A stretch of 64,000 nucleotides of DNA from Pseudomonas alkylphenolica (GCF_016009175.1 NZ_JADUCM010000001.1:310001-374000), one strand, 5' to 3'. Positions 34,494 through 43,254 are shown, numbered from the stretch's first letter. A program made the numbers and translations. Notes: a model not told the origin generated them from the sequence alone.

Positions 34494-35896
34494 GCCTTCC
34501 CAGCGATTTGCATTACCTTGAGATGCACGAACTGTCGCTGCTGATCCGCAGCCGCAAGCTGTCACCGGTGGAGGTCACCGAAGCCCAGCTGGACCGCATC
34601 GATGCGCTGGACGGCGAGCTGCACAGTTACGCCCGGGTGACCGCCGAACTGGCGCTGGAGCAGGCCCACATTGCTGAGCAGGAGCTGGCCGACGGCATCT
34701 GCCGCAGCCCGTTGCACGGCATCCCGCTGGCGTTCAAGGACCTGTTCGACACTGCTGGCGTGGTCACCGCTGCCGGCATGCCGTTGCACGCACAGCGTGT
34801 TCCGACGCAGGACGCCACGGTGGTCGCACGCCTGCGCGAAGCCGGTGTGGTGATGCTCGGCAAACTGCAGATGACCGAAGGCGCCTTCGCCATCCATCAC
34901 CCCGACATCGCCGTGCCGCTGAACCCGTGGGGCAGCAATCACTGGAGCGGAGCCTCGTCCAGCGGCTGCGGCGTGGCCACGGCTGCCGGCCTGTGCTACG
35001 CCTCGCTGGGCAGCGACACCGGCGGTTCGATCCGCTTTCCCTGTGCCGCCAACGGCCTCACGGGCCTGAAGCCGACCTGGGGCCGGGTCAGCCGGCATGG
35101 CGCCTTCGAGATGGCCGCAAGCCTCGATCATGTCGGGCCGATTACCCGCAGTGCGCGGGATGCCTTGTTCCTGCTGTCGACCATCGCCGGTCATGACCCG
35201 CTCGACCCCACCTCGCAGCCCACGGTGTGCCTGGAAGTACCGGGGCTCGACGATACCTTCCGTGGTCTGCGCGTGGGCATCGATGAGCGCTGGCTCAGTG
35301 ACGGCGTCGCCCCGGTGATCCAGCAGGCCCTGCAGCAGGTCATGCTGATGATCCGCGATGGCGGCGGGCTGCTGGTGAGCATTCGCATGCCCGATACCCA
35401 CGCGGTGAGCAGCAACTGGGAGGCCCATTGCGGCGTGCAGACCGCCGTGGCGCATGCCGACACCTATCCCTTGCATGCCAGTGCCTACGGCCCGGCCCTG
35501 AGCCGCTTGATCGACGCCGGCCGTGCCCTGAGTGGCATGGACTACCAGCGCATTCTGCTGGCCGCACAGCGCTTTAGCGGCGAAGCCGACGCCTTGCTGC
35601 ACCAGCTCGACCTGGTGCTGGCGCCGGTGCAGCCCTACGCCGCGCCGACCTACGAGCAACTGGCGGACCTGGCCCAGGACCCGGAAGCCAACCGCCGTCT
35701 GATCCAGTTCACCGCGCCGTTCAACGTCAGCGGCCACCCGTGCCTGAGCCTGCCGATCGGCCTGACTGAAGAAGGCCTGCCGATTGGTGGCCAGTTCATC
35801 GCCCGCAAAGGTGGCGAGGCGCTGCTGTGCCGTGCCGGCATGGCAGTGCAGCGTGTGTCGCACTGGCACCAGCTGCGTCCGCAAGGCTTCAGCTGA
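34490..35896 (+). CDS. Amidase signature (AS) family hydrolase 1
   Basis: 468 aa amidase with an intact Ser-cisSer-Lys triad: Lys83 in LAFKDLFDTAG, cis-Ser in the GASSSGCG loop (residues 155-161) and nucleophile Ser180 in LGSDTGGSIRFP. AS enzymes hydrolyse primary or secondary amides. In the 2-oxoquinoline pathway the lactam of 8-hydroxy-2-oxoquinoline must lose its nitrogen; this enzyme, cotranscribed with oxoO, is the best local candidate for ring-amide opening or for release of ammonia later on (inference). It overlaps the preceding hydrolase gene by four bases. Confidence 0.85.
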   Translation: MSLPSDLHYLEMHELSLLIRSRKLSPVEVTEAQLDRIDALDGELHSYARVTAELALEQAHIAEQELADGICRSPLHGIPLAFKDLFDTAGVVTAAGMPLHAQRVPTQDATVVARLREAGVVMLGKLQMTEGAFAIHHPDIAVPLNPWGSNHWSGASSSGCGVATAAGLCYASLGSDTGGSIRFPCAANGLTGLKPTWGRVSRHGAFEMAASLDHVGPITRSARDALFLLSTIAGHDPLDPTSQPTVCLEVPGLDDTFRGLRVGIDERWLSDGVAPVIQQALQQVMLMIRDGGGLLVSIRMPDTHAVSSNWEAHCGVQTAVAHADTYPLHASAYGPALSRLIDAGRALSGMDYQRILLAAQRFSGEADALLHQLDLVLAPVQPYAAPTYEQLADLAQDPEANRRLIQFTAPFNVSGHPCLSLPIGLTEEGLPIGGQFIARKGGEALLCRAGMAVQRVSHWHQLRPQGFS

Positions 35897-35919
35897 GCGG
35901 GCTGCGGCGTGCAGGAACT

Positions 35920-35982
35920 TGCACTTTCGGGATAACCGCGTAGCCCAAGGGAGCGCGGTACCCACCGGCCAGTTCCTAACAT
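35920..35982 (+). promoter_or_regulatory. XylS/OxoS-type promoter of the oxoR operon
   Basis: Half-site TGCA-CTTTCG-GGATA at 35920-35934, an exact match to the XylS TGCA-N6-GGNTA rule. Second element GGGAGCG at 35949-35955, -10-like taacat at 35977-35982, 57 bases before the oxoR ATG. It drives eight closely spaced genes to 43689. Confidence 0.78.
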
Positions 35983-36038
35983 CGATGCCATAGCGCCTCT
36001 GCATACCCGTCAGCCTCGAACATCGATGGAATCCAGTC

Positions 36039-37067
36039 ATGAATGAGCAACTTCACCAGATCACCCTGAACTTCGCCGATGGCGTCACCCATCAATTCAG
36101 CGTTGCCGCAGGTAGCAACATCCTCGATGCCGCCATCGCCGCCGAAATGCCCGTGCTCTATCAGTGCCGCTCCGGCGGCTGCTCCAGCTGCATCTGCACA
36201 CTGGCGCAAGGCGAGGCGGTCACCCAGGCCGGCGCCAGCGCGTCGTTGCTGGGCAGCGAGTTCGATGCCGGGCAGCGCTTGCTGTGTGTGTCGCAGGCCA
36301 ACTCCGACTGCACCTTCGACATGGCCTATGGCAGCGAAGTGGGCTCGACCGCTGCCCGCGAAGTGCATGCCTTTATCGATTCGGTCGAGCGGATCGGCAG
36401 CAACGTGATGAAGCTGACCGTGGAACTGGCCGAAGGCGAGTGGCTGGAGTTCCGCCCCGGCCAGTTCATGCAGATCGTCGTGCCGGGCCTGGGTGTGCTG
36501 CGCAGCTATTCGCCGTCCAGCACCCAGGTCAACCTGCCGAAGATGGAATTCTTGATCCGCCTGTTGCCGGGCGGGGCGATGTCGACCTTCCTCGAGAACG
36601 AGGCCGGTACCGATCACGTGCTGACCCTCAGCGGTCCCTATGGCGCGTTTTTCCTGCGTGATGAACACAAGCGCGTGCCGCACATCTTCGTCGCTGGCGG
36701 CACCGGGCTGGCACCGATCCTGTCGATGATCGACACCCTGCGCCAAAGCAGCGGACGCAAGCCGCCGATGCTGTTGAGCTTCGGCTGTGCGGTGCCCGAG
36801 GCGCTGTTCTCGCAGGAAGACATCGAGTTGCGCCAGCAGTGGTTGCCGAGCCTGGAGGCGCGCATCTGTGTCGACCGCGAAGCCACCGAAGGGCTGCACC
36901 AGGGCAGCCCGGTGAGTGCGCTGCGCGAAGGCGATGTGAGCAACCCGGACACCGTGGCCTACCTGTGTGGCCCGCAGCCGATGATCGATGCCGCCACCCA
37001 GCGGCTGATCGAGCTGGGGGTCAAAGCGCAGAACATCTTTGCCGAACAATTTGTCGCCAGCCACTGA
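36039..37067 (+). CDS. oxoR: 2-oxo-1,2-dihydroquinoline 8-monooxygenase, reductase component
   Basis: 342 aa electron-transfer protein feeding the Rieske oxygenase from NADH. Domain order: N-terminal plant-type [2Fe-2S] ferredoxin with Cys43, Cys48, Cys51 (CRSGGCSSCIC) and Cys83 (LLCVSQ); then the FAD-binding barrel with GQFMQIVVPGLGVLRSYSPSS (the RxYS motif); then the NAD domain with VAGGTGLAPILSM and YLCGPQPMIDA. This matches the class IB-type architecture known for OxoR. It heads an operon separate from oxoO but with the same promoter type, so both components should be made together. Confidence 0.88.
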   Translation: MNEQLHQITLNFADGVTHQFSVAAGSNILDAAIAAEMPVLYQCRSGGCSSCICTLAQGEAVTQAGASASLLGSEFDAGQRLLCVSQANSDCTFDMAYGSEVGSTAAREVHAFIDSVERIGSNVMKLTVELAEGEWLEFRPGQFMQIVVPGLGVLRSYSPSSTQVNLPKMEFLIRLLPGGAMSTFLENEAGTDHVLTLSGPYGAFFLRDEHKRVPHIFVAGGTGLAPILSMIDTLRQSSGRKPPMLLSFGCAVPEALFSQEDIELRQQWLPSLEARICVDREATEGLHQGSPVSALREGDVSNPDTVAYLCGPQPMIDAATQRLIELGVKAQNIFAEQFVASH

Positions 37068-37077
37068 GGACTTGCCC

Positions 37078-38400
37078 ATGAAACCGACCACGCCCCTTGC
37101 ATTCAGCGCCGAGCAGACCCAGTGGTACGAGCAGGCCCGCGCGCGCCTCAACCCACAGCGCTTGCAACAGCTGCTGTTTGACCTGACCAACATCCACAGC
37201 CCGACCGGTGCGACCCGCCAGGCCAGCGAATTCATGGCCCGTCACCTGCAGTCCATCGGCATGTCAGCGCGCTACTACCCGATGAACGACATCAGCGGCA
37301 ATGCCCTGGGCGAACGCCGCGGCAGTGGTGGCGGCGCCACGGTGTTGCTGTATGCACCGATCGACACTCACCTGGACCGCACGCCGGGCGAAGAGGTACT
37401 GACCGGTGACGGCCAGCAGGCCGACCTGCAGCCTTTTGCCCAGCAGATCGACGACTGGGTGTTCGGCCTGGGCTCGTCCAACCCCAAAGGCATGCTGGCC
37501 ACCCTCACCGAGGTAGCCACCGCGCTGATCGAAGCCGATATCCCGCTCACGGGCGACCTGTTGCTGGGCATGGCCGATGGCGGCATGCCGGTGGACATCA
37601 GCGCGCGTCATGCGGGCATGTCCAATGGCGTGATCCACATGCTCAACCGCGGCATGTACCCGGACTTCGCGATCATCATGAAACCGTGGAACTGGGTGTA
37701 CCACGAAGAGCCGGGCATGGCCTGGTTCAAGCTCAAGGTCAAAGGCACCCTCGGCTATGCCGGTGTGCCGCACGACACACCGGGCTTTCGCAGCTCGGTG
37801 GTGCCGGCGGCCACCGCGATCCAGGAGCTGCAGGCGTGGATCGTGCAGTACACCGACCGCAACACCAGTGGCGTGATTCAGCCCCACGGCTGGATTGCCG
37901 GGGTGCGCAGCGGCGATGTCGAACGCCCGGCGTTCCCCAGTGCGGTGACTGAGATCTTCCTCGATGTGCGGGTCAACCCGCGCGTCAGCCCGGCCAGCGT
38001 CAAGGCGCAGTTCGCCGACTTCGTCCAGGACCTCAGGGCGCGTTTTCCTGAACTGGACCTGGACTGGGAACAGTACGGCTCGGTGCCCGGTGGCACCACA
38101 GACCCGGAGAACTGGATCGTGCAGTCGTGCAAGCGCGGCTGGGAGTTCATCGAGCAGCGCCCGCATGGTGTGCCCGACATGCTCGCCGGGCAGACCGATG
38201 GCGCCGCCCTGCGTCGTTATGGCGTGCCGACGGCGCGCATCGGCTGGCCGTGGCCGGCCACCGGTGCACCGCTGCCGGTGGCCGAAGGCCTGGGGGGAAT
38301 GGGCGCGACCTACATCCCCGCCCTGATGCCGTGCGCCGAGAAGATCCTCTACGCGCTGATCGACACCCTGACCCGTCCACGCAGCGAACTGGGCCTGTAA
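37078..38400 (+). CDS. M20-family (ArgE/DapE-like) protein with altered metal-site residues
   Basis: 440 aa, normal for M20 deacylases, from ATG 37078 (an extension into oxoR was not used). The N-terminal catalytic domain is recognisable (LTNIHSPTGATRQASEFMARHL; APIDTHLD; GSSNPKGMLATLTEVATAL) and is interrupted by the usual dimerisation domain. Canonical ligand positions look changed: the bridging Asp before KG is Asn-Pro (SSNPKG), and the Glu-Glu pair after the strand LLLGMAD is Gly-Gly (MADGGMP). It may therefore lack the usual binuclear zinc chemistry. It lies 10 bases after oxoR and 18 before the racemase-fold gene, so a role on a pathway amide or amino acid is likely, but the reaction is unknown. 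Confidence 0.72.
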   Translation: MKPTTPLAFSAEQTQWYEQARARLNPQRLQQLLFDLTNIHSPTGATRQASEFMARHLQSIGMSARYYPMNDISGNALGERRGSGGGATVLLYAPIDTHLDRTPGEEVLTGDGQQADLQPFAQQIDDWVFGLGSSNPKGMLATLTEVATALIEADIPLTGDLLLGMADGGMPVDISARHAGMSNGVIHMLNRGMYPDFAIIMKPWNWVYHEEPGMAWFKLKVKGTLGYAGVPHDTPGFRSSVVPAATAIQELQAWIVQYTDRNTSGVIQPHGWIAGVRSGDVERPAFPSAVTEIFLDVRVNPRVSPASVKAQFADFVQDLRARFPELDLDWEQYGSVPGGTTDPENWIVQSCKRGWEFIEQRPHGVPDMLAGQTDGAALRRYGVPTARIGWPWPATGAPLPVAEGLGGMGATYIPALMPCAEKILYALIDTLTRPRSELGL

Positions 38401-38418
38401 GGCCTGCGGAGCCCGGCG

Positions 38419-39156
38419 ATGAGCAAACGTATCAAGATGATTTTCCCGGTGCCGATGAGCGATGCCACGCGTGCGCTGGTGCAATCGCAGCTGCCGCTTG
38501 CGCTGCAGCGCCCGGACATCGAGGTGAGCTTTGTCGGCGCCGGCCAGGTGATGACCCTGGCCGACAGCTACTACGACATGGCGCTGATGGAAATGGCCGT
38601 GATCGAGGCCGGTATCCGTGCCGAAGAGGAGGGCTTTGACGCGGTGTGCATCAATACCGTCAGCGACTCGGGCCTGGCGGCTTTGCGCTCGCGCCTGTCG
38701 ATTCCGGTGCTGGCGCCGGGCCTTGCCGCGTTTCATACCGCCTGCATGCTCGGCCAGCGCTTCAGCGTGTTGACCATGTGGTCGCGCTGGTACCCGCTGT
38801 ACCGCAAGACCCTCAGGGAATACGGCCTGGAAGCGCGCCTGGCATCGATCCGCTCGATTGATGTACGCCCCGACACCGAAGCCTTGCTGCAAGGCAAGGA
38901 GGAAGTGGTGTTCGGCAAGCTGCTGGCGGCCGCCAGGCTGGCGATCGAGGAGGACGGCGCCGATGTCATCGTCCTCGGCTCGACCACCATGCACCAGGCC
39001 CATGCCTACCTGGCCGAGCACTTGCCGGTGCCGGTGCTCAACCCCGGGGTGATCGCCTACAAACAGTGCGAAATGCTCCTCGACCTTGGCCTGAGCCACA
39101 GCAAGGCCGCCTACCCAAACCCGGAACAGAACAAAGACGCAGCCTTCACCCATTGA
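38419..39156 (+). CDS. Asp/Glu/hydantoin racemase-fold protein with one catalytic Cys replaced by Ser
   Basis: 245 aa, about hydantoin-racemase length. The first half has the conserved Cys77 in AVCINTVSDSGL; the second catalytic position, usually LGCxxM, reads VIVLGSTTMHQA with Ser188. Two-base racemases and maleate isomerases need both cysteines, so this protein probably does something else, for example a decarboxylation, a C-C or C-N lyase or isomerisation step. Arylmalonate decarboxylase is a precedent for a one-Cys member, although there the other Cys is kept. It is embedded in the oxoR operon between the M20-like and the amidase genes. Confidence 0.78.
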   Translation: MSKRIKMIFPVPMSDATRALVQSQLPLALQRPDIEVSFVGAGQVMTLADSYYDMALMEMAVIEAGIRAEEEGFDAVCINTVSDSGLAALRSRLSIPVLAPGLAAFHTACMLGQRFSVLTMWSRWYPLYRKTLREYGLEARLASIRSIDVRPDTEALLQGKEEVVFGKLLAAARLAIEEDGADVIVLGSTTMHQAHAYLAEHLPVPVLNPGVIAYKQCEMLLDLGLSHSKAAYPNPEQNKDAAFTH

Positions 39157-39177
39157 AGCGGCGCCAGGAGTACCTGA

Positions 39178-40626
39178 ATGAATATGTTTGAACCCGGTGT
39201 CGCTCACGCCCTGAGTGACCTGACCATTGCCGAGGCGGTGGCAGCGTTTGGTAACGGCGTGCTGACCAGTGTCGAGCTGGTGCAGGCCTGCCTTGAACGT
39301 GCCGAAGACGGCAAGGCGCTGAATGTGTACGTCACCCTCGATGGCGTGGGTGCCTTGCAGGCTGCCCGCGCCGCCGACGCCGCGCGAAAAGCGGGCGAGC
39401 CGCAGCGGCCGCTGAGTGGCATTCCCGTGGTGATCAAAGACAACATCCATACCGCCGGCTTGCCGTGCACGGCGGGTTCGCCGGCGTTTGCCGGGTTTGT
39501 TCCGGCTGAGGATGCCCCGACTGTGCGTGCGCTGCGTGACGCCGGGGCGATCATCCTCGGCAAAACCAACATGCACGAACTGGCCTTCGGAGCCACCGGC
39601 TACAACGGTGCGTTCAACACCGGCGCCGATGTCGGTGTGCGCAACCCGTACGACAGCACGCGCATTGCCGGCGGCTCGTCATCGGGCAGCGCCGCTGCCC
39701 TTGGCGCGCGCATGGCCCTGGCCGCGCTGGGCACCGATACCGGTGGTTCGATGCGCATTCCACCGGCGCTCAATGGCTGCGCCGCGCTACGTCCCAGCCA
39801 GGGTCGCTATAGCGACCGCGGCGTGATTCCGATTGCCCGCAGCCGCGACACGGTGGGGCCGATGGCCCTGTGCATGGCCGACGTTGCCTTGCTCGATGGC
39901 TTGATTACCCAGGAATACGCCTTGCCGGCGGTCAGCCTGAGTGATGTGCGCCTGGGTATACCCGACGAGTTCTGGATGAACCTCGACGCAGACACCCGGG
40001 CCTGCGCCGAGGCGGCGCTTGAGCGGTTGCGCCAGGTCGGCATCACCCTGGTACCGGTCGAGCAGGCCGGCTTGCTGGCGCTCAATGCGCCGGTGGGCTT
40101 TGCGGTGGTGATCCATGAAGCCTACGACTGCATGGTCGACTACCTGGCCGAACACGGCCATGGCATGACCATCGAGCAGGTGGGGGAGCAACTGCACAGC
40201 CCCGACGTGCGCTTTATCTACGAGCACTGGGTGCTGCCGCGCAAAATCCCGCAGGGCGATCAGCTGGTTGACGTCGCACCGCTTTACCAGGCGGCGCAGA
40301 ACGGCGGCCGCCAGGCCCTGCGTGAACGCTATCAAGACCTGTTCGAGCTGCATCAACTCGACGGTCTGCTGTTTCCCACCACCACGGTGGTCGCGCCGCT
40401 GGCCAACCCCGAGGTCAACGAACCGCACAGTTTCGAACGCCTGATCCAGAACACCGAGCCCGGCGCCAGTGCCGGACTGCCGTGTATCCAGCTGCCGATC
40501 GGCAGGGGGCACGGCAGCGGCTTGCCGGTGGGTATCGAGGTAGATGGCCCGGCCGGCAGCGACCGTCGTCTGCTGGCCATCGGGCAACTGCTGGAAAGCC
40601 TGTTCGGCCGCATTGGCCGCGCGTGA
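39178..40626 (+). CDS. Amidase signature (AS) family hydrolase 2 (indoleacetamide hydrolase-like)
   Basis: 482 aa with the full AS triad: Lys87 in VVIKDNIHTAG, cis-Ser within AGGSSSGSA (167-169) and Ser191 in LGTDTGGSMRIPP. It resembles indole-3-acetamide/mandelamide hydrolases in length and motif spacing. It is not close to the first amidase in this cluster, so the two are probably not redundant: one may act on the bicyclic lactam, the other on an open-chain amide produced after ring cleavage (inference). Start ATG 39178 is preceded by ccaggag. Confidence 0.85.
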   Translation: MNMFEPGVAHALSDLTIAEAVAAFGNGVLTSVELVQACLERAEDGKALNVYVTLDGVGALQAARAADAARKAGEPQRPLSGIPVVIKDNIHTAGLPCTAGSPAFAGFVPAEDAPTVRALRDAGAIILGKTNMHELAFGATGYNGAFNTGADVGVRNPYDSTRIAGGSSSGSAAALGARMALAALGTDTGGSMRIPPALNGCAALRPSQGRYSDRGVIPIARSRDTVGPMALCMADVALLDGLITQEYALPAVSLSDVRLGIPDEFWMNLDADTRACAEAALERLRQVGITLVPVEQAGLLALNAPVGFAVVIHEAYDCMVDYLAEHGHGMTIEQVGEQLHSPDVRFIYEHWVLPRKIPQGDQLVDVAPLYQAAQNGGRQALRERYQDLFELHQLDGLLFPTTTVVAPLANPEVNEPHSFERLIQNTEPGASAGLPCIQLPIGRGHGSGLPVGIEVDGPAGSDRRLLAIGQLLESLFGRIGRA

Positions 40627-40655
40627 AACGGACCTGCCAACACCAAGGAGCAATC

Positions 40656-41414
40656 ATGAGTCAGAGCACAGAGTGGCGTGACAAGGTGGTCATCGTGACC
40701 GGCGGCGCCAGCGGCATGGGCCGCGATGTGTGCAAGGCGCTGGCCGCCGGGGGCGCACGCCTGGTCATCGGCAACCGTAGCGCCGAAGCCGGCCAGCGCT
40801 TGCTCGAAGAGATCGAGGCGAGCGGTGGCCAGGGCGTATTCCAGGTGACCGATGTGTCGTGTGCAGCGGATTGTCAGGCGCTGGTGGCGCTGGCCATGCA
40901 GCGCTACGGACGTCTGGATGCAGCCTTCAACAACGCAGGGCTGCAGCGTGCGTTCAATCCGATCGATGCGCCCCCGGATGAAGACCTGAGCGAGGTCATC
41001 GACATCAACCTCAAGGGCATCCTCTACATGATGAAGTACGAGGCGGCCGCCATGCTCGCCAGTGGCGGCGGATCGATCGTCAACAATGCGTCGATCTTCG
41101 GCCTCAAGGCCATGCCCGATACCGCCTGTTACGTGGCGTCCAAGCACGGCATTGTCGGCGCCACCCGCGCGGTTGCCCTCGACTATGCCACCCGCGGCAT
41201 TCGTGTCAACGCGGTGTGCCCCGGGCCGATCAAGACGCCCAGCTTCGACCGCGTGACCGCGGGCGACGATCACCTCTACGACGACGGCGTGCCCATGCGC
41301 CGCATCGGCCAGCCGGCTGAAGTCACGGCGGCGGTGCTCTGGCTGCTGTCTGACCAGGCTGCTTACGTCACCGGCAGCACGCTCTCGGTGGATGGCGGCA
41401 TGTCGGCCGAATAG
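40656..41414 (+). CDS. Short-chain dehydrogenase/reductase
   Basis: 252 aa classical SDR: TGxxxGxG cofactor loop VTGGASGMGRDV, NNAG motif (AFNNAGLQ), catalytic Ser in IVNNASIFGLKAM and YxxxK in CYVASKHGIVG. The Arg-rich region after strand 2 (IGNRSAEAG) does not clearly indicate NADP over NAD. Start at ATG 40656 (MSQSTEWRD) after ccaaggag; a longer open frame inside the amidase gene was rejected. It could oxidise a dihydrodiol or reduce an intermediate upstream of the extradiol dioxygenase encoded next. Confidence 0.82.
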   Translation: MSQSTEWRDKVVIVTGGASGMGRDVCKALAAGGARLVIGNRSAEAGQRLLEEIEASGGQGVFQVTDVSCAADCQALVALAMQRYGRLDAAFNNAGLQRAFNPIDAPPDEDLSEVIDINLKGILYMMKYEAAAMLASGGGSIVNNASIFGLKAMPDTACYVASKHGIVGATRAVALDYATRGIRVNAVCPGPIKTPSFDRVTAGDDHLYDDGVPMRRIGQPAEVTAAVLWLLSDQAAYVTGSTLSVDGGMSAE

Positions 41415-41447
41415 TACAGCGAGTGCCTTGCGCACAGGAGAACAACA

Positions 41448-42407
41448 ATGATCAACGCGTTGAGTTATGTGGTGGTGCGCACCCCGCACCTGCAGGCCTG
41501 GATTGAACAGGCCGAGCAGCACATCGGCCTGCAGGTCGAGGTGATGGAAGCGGGCGAGTGCGTGCGCCTGCGTGCCGATGAAAAACTGCAGCGCCTGCTG
41601 GTCAGCCGGGTCGAGGGCGAAGCGAGCATGGGCATGGGCTTTGAAGTCGCCGATGCTGACCGGTTGGCCAGTGTGCGCCAGGCGCTGGAGGCTGAAGGCT
41701 ATGCCACCAGCGAGGGCAGTGCCGATGAGCTTCGCCTGCGCGGCGTCAGCGCGATGTTCCATTTTCGCGACCCGGATGGCCTGCGCATCGAAGTGTGCCA
41801 CGGTCATGCCGATGCCCCCGGCGCATTCGTGCCCGGTCGCCCGCTGGGTGGCTTTCGCACCGGCGCCATGGGCCTGGGGCACGTCGCCCTGATCACCGGG
41901 CACTTCGAGGCCCTGAGCCACCTGTACCGGACGATCTTCGGCTTCAAGGTCAGCGACCACACCGAGGCGCCGTTTCGTGTCGAGTTCCTGCACTGCAACC
42001 CGCGTCACCACACGGTGGGCCTGGCCCATACCGGCGGGCCGGCGAAGATCTATCACCTGATGCTCGAATACAACGATTTCGACGACGTCGGGCGCGCCTA
42101 CGACATGGCCCTGACCCAGCCCGACAGCATCGGCGTGACCCTGGGGCGGCACATCAACGACCACGTCACCTCGTTCTACCTGAAGAACCCGGACGGCTGG
42201 ATGTTCGAGCTGGGGTGGGCCAGCCGCACCATCGGCCCCGACTGGCAGGTCGAGGCGCTCGAAGGCATGAGCCTGTGGGGCCATGACCGCACCTGGCTGC
42301 CGGACAACAAGCGCGAAGAAGCGCGACAAATTCTCAAGCGACTGGCCGCACAGGGTGTGCGCGCGCCGGTTGTCACCACCTCGCAAACTGCCAAGGCCAA
42401 ACAATGA
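41448..42407 (+). CDS. Type I (VOC-fold) extradiol dioxygenase, BphC-like
   Basis: 319 aa two-domain extradiol dioxygenase. The iron ligands are visible: His in GLGHVALIT, His in IYHLMLEYND and Glu in WMFELGW; catalytic residues His in NPRHHTVGL, His in INDHVTSFY and Tyr of the same stretch are also present, so it should be active. It opens catechol-type rings next to the hydroxyl pair. Since mhpB already cleaves 2,3-dihydroxyphenylpropionate, this enzyme probably acts on a different catechol or aminophenol of the pathway. It is translationally coupled to a ring-cleavage hydrolase gene. Confidence 0.87.
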   Translation: MINALSYVVVRTPHLQAWIEQAEQHIGLQVEVMEAGECVRLRADEKLQRLLVSRVEGEASMGMGFEVADADRLASVRQALEAEGYATSEGSADELRLRGVSAMFHFRDPDGLRIEVCHGHADAPGAFVPGRPLGGFRTGAMGLGHVALITGHFEALSHLYRTIFGFKVSDHTEAPFRVEFLHCNPRHHTVGLAHTGGPAKIYHLMLEYNDFDDVGRAYDMALTQPDSIGVTLGRHINDHVTSFYLKNPDGWMFELGWASRTIGPDWQVEALEGMSLWGHDRTWLPDNKREEARQILKRLAAQGVRAPVVTTSQTAKAKQ

Positions 42408-43252
42408 CTGCCAACGCCAGCCCGGAAATCGCCAACAGCATTCAGATCGGTGAATGCACGCTTAACTACCATGATCAGGGGCAGGGCGACGCCATCCTGT
42501 TGATCCACGGCTCCGGGCCCGGGGTAACCGCCTGGGCCAACTGGCGCGGGGTGATTCCGACCCTGTCGCAACAGGCGCGGGTGATCGCCCCGGACATGCT
42601 CGGGTTTGGTTACAGCCGGTGCCCGGGCGATTGGTCGCTTGACCCGCACACCTGGGTAGAGTCGCTGCTGGCTTTGCTCGATGCTTTGGACATCCCGCGG
42701 GTGTCGATTGTCGGCAACTCGTTCGGCGGCGCCATTGCCCTGGCCTTTGCCAAGGCCTGCCCGCAGCGGGTTCAGCGCCTGGTGCTGATGGGCGCGGCGG
42801 GGCTGTCGTTTCCGCTGACCGAAGGGCTGGACAAGGTCTGGGGCTATCAGCCTTCGTTGCAGGCCATGCGTGAGCTGATGGAAGTGTTCGCCTACGACCA
42901 CAGCCTGATCAACGACGACCTGGTGCGCATGCGCTTTGAAGCCAGCACCCGTGACGATGTGCAGAGCCGTTTCGCCCAGCTGTTCCCGGCGCCTCGCCAG
43001 CAAGGCGTGGAGATGCTGGCGTTGGCCGAGGACGATCTGCGTGCCTTGGTGCATCAGACCTTGCTGATTCATGGCCGTGACGACCAGGTGATCCCGCTGG
43101 CGGTGTCCGAGCGCATGCTGCGCCTGATTCCTCATGCGCAGATGCACGTGTTCGGCGAATGCGGGCACTGGGTGCAGATTGAACGCGCACAGGCTTTTAC
43201 CCGCCTGCTGGTCGACTTCCTGATCGAACAACCTGCCACTACCGGAGCATGA
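42404..43252 (+). CDS. Meta-cleavage product hydrolase 2 (alpha/beta hydrolase)
   Basis: 282 aa with the family pattern IHGSGPGVTAWANW, nucleophile Ser106 in VGNSFGGAIALAFA, Asp in IHGRDDQVIPL and His in GECGHWVQIERAQAF. Same family as mhpC but a separate sequence. Its ATGA overlap with the VOC dioxygenase gene strongly suggests that it hydrolyses that enzyme's product. The second ring-fission module thus parallels mhpB/mhpC. Confidence 0.87.
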   Translation: MTANASPEIANSIQIGECTLNYHDQGQGDAILLIHGSGPGVTAWANWRGVIPTLSQQARVIAPDMLGFGYSRCPGDWSLDPHTWVESLLALLDALDIPRVSIVGNSFGGAIALAFAKACPQRVQRLVLMGAAGLSFPLTEGLDKVWGYQPSLQAMRELMEVFAYDHSLINDDLVRMRFEASTRDDVQSRFAQLFPAPRQQGVEMLALAEDDLRALVHQTLLIHGRDDQVIPLAVSERMLRLIPHAQMHVFGECGHWVQIERAQAFTRLLVDFLIEQPATTGA

Positions 43253-43254
43253 GC

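Noticed and set aside
38419..39156. Maleate isomerase NicE with a nicotinate-type pathway
   Set aside because: One of the two essential cysteines is missing and no nicC, nicX or nicF-type genes accompany it.
36039..40626. Hydantoin utilisation cluster (racemase, M20 deacylase, amidase)
   Set aside because: There is no hydantoinase or N-carbamoylase with an intact metal site, the racemase lacks one catalytic Cys, and the operon starts with oxoR.
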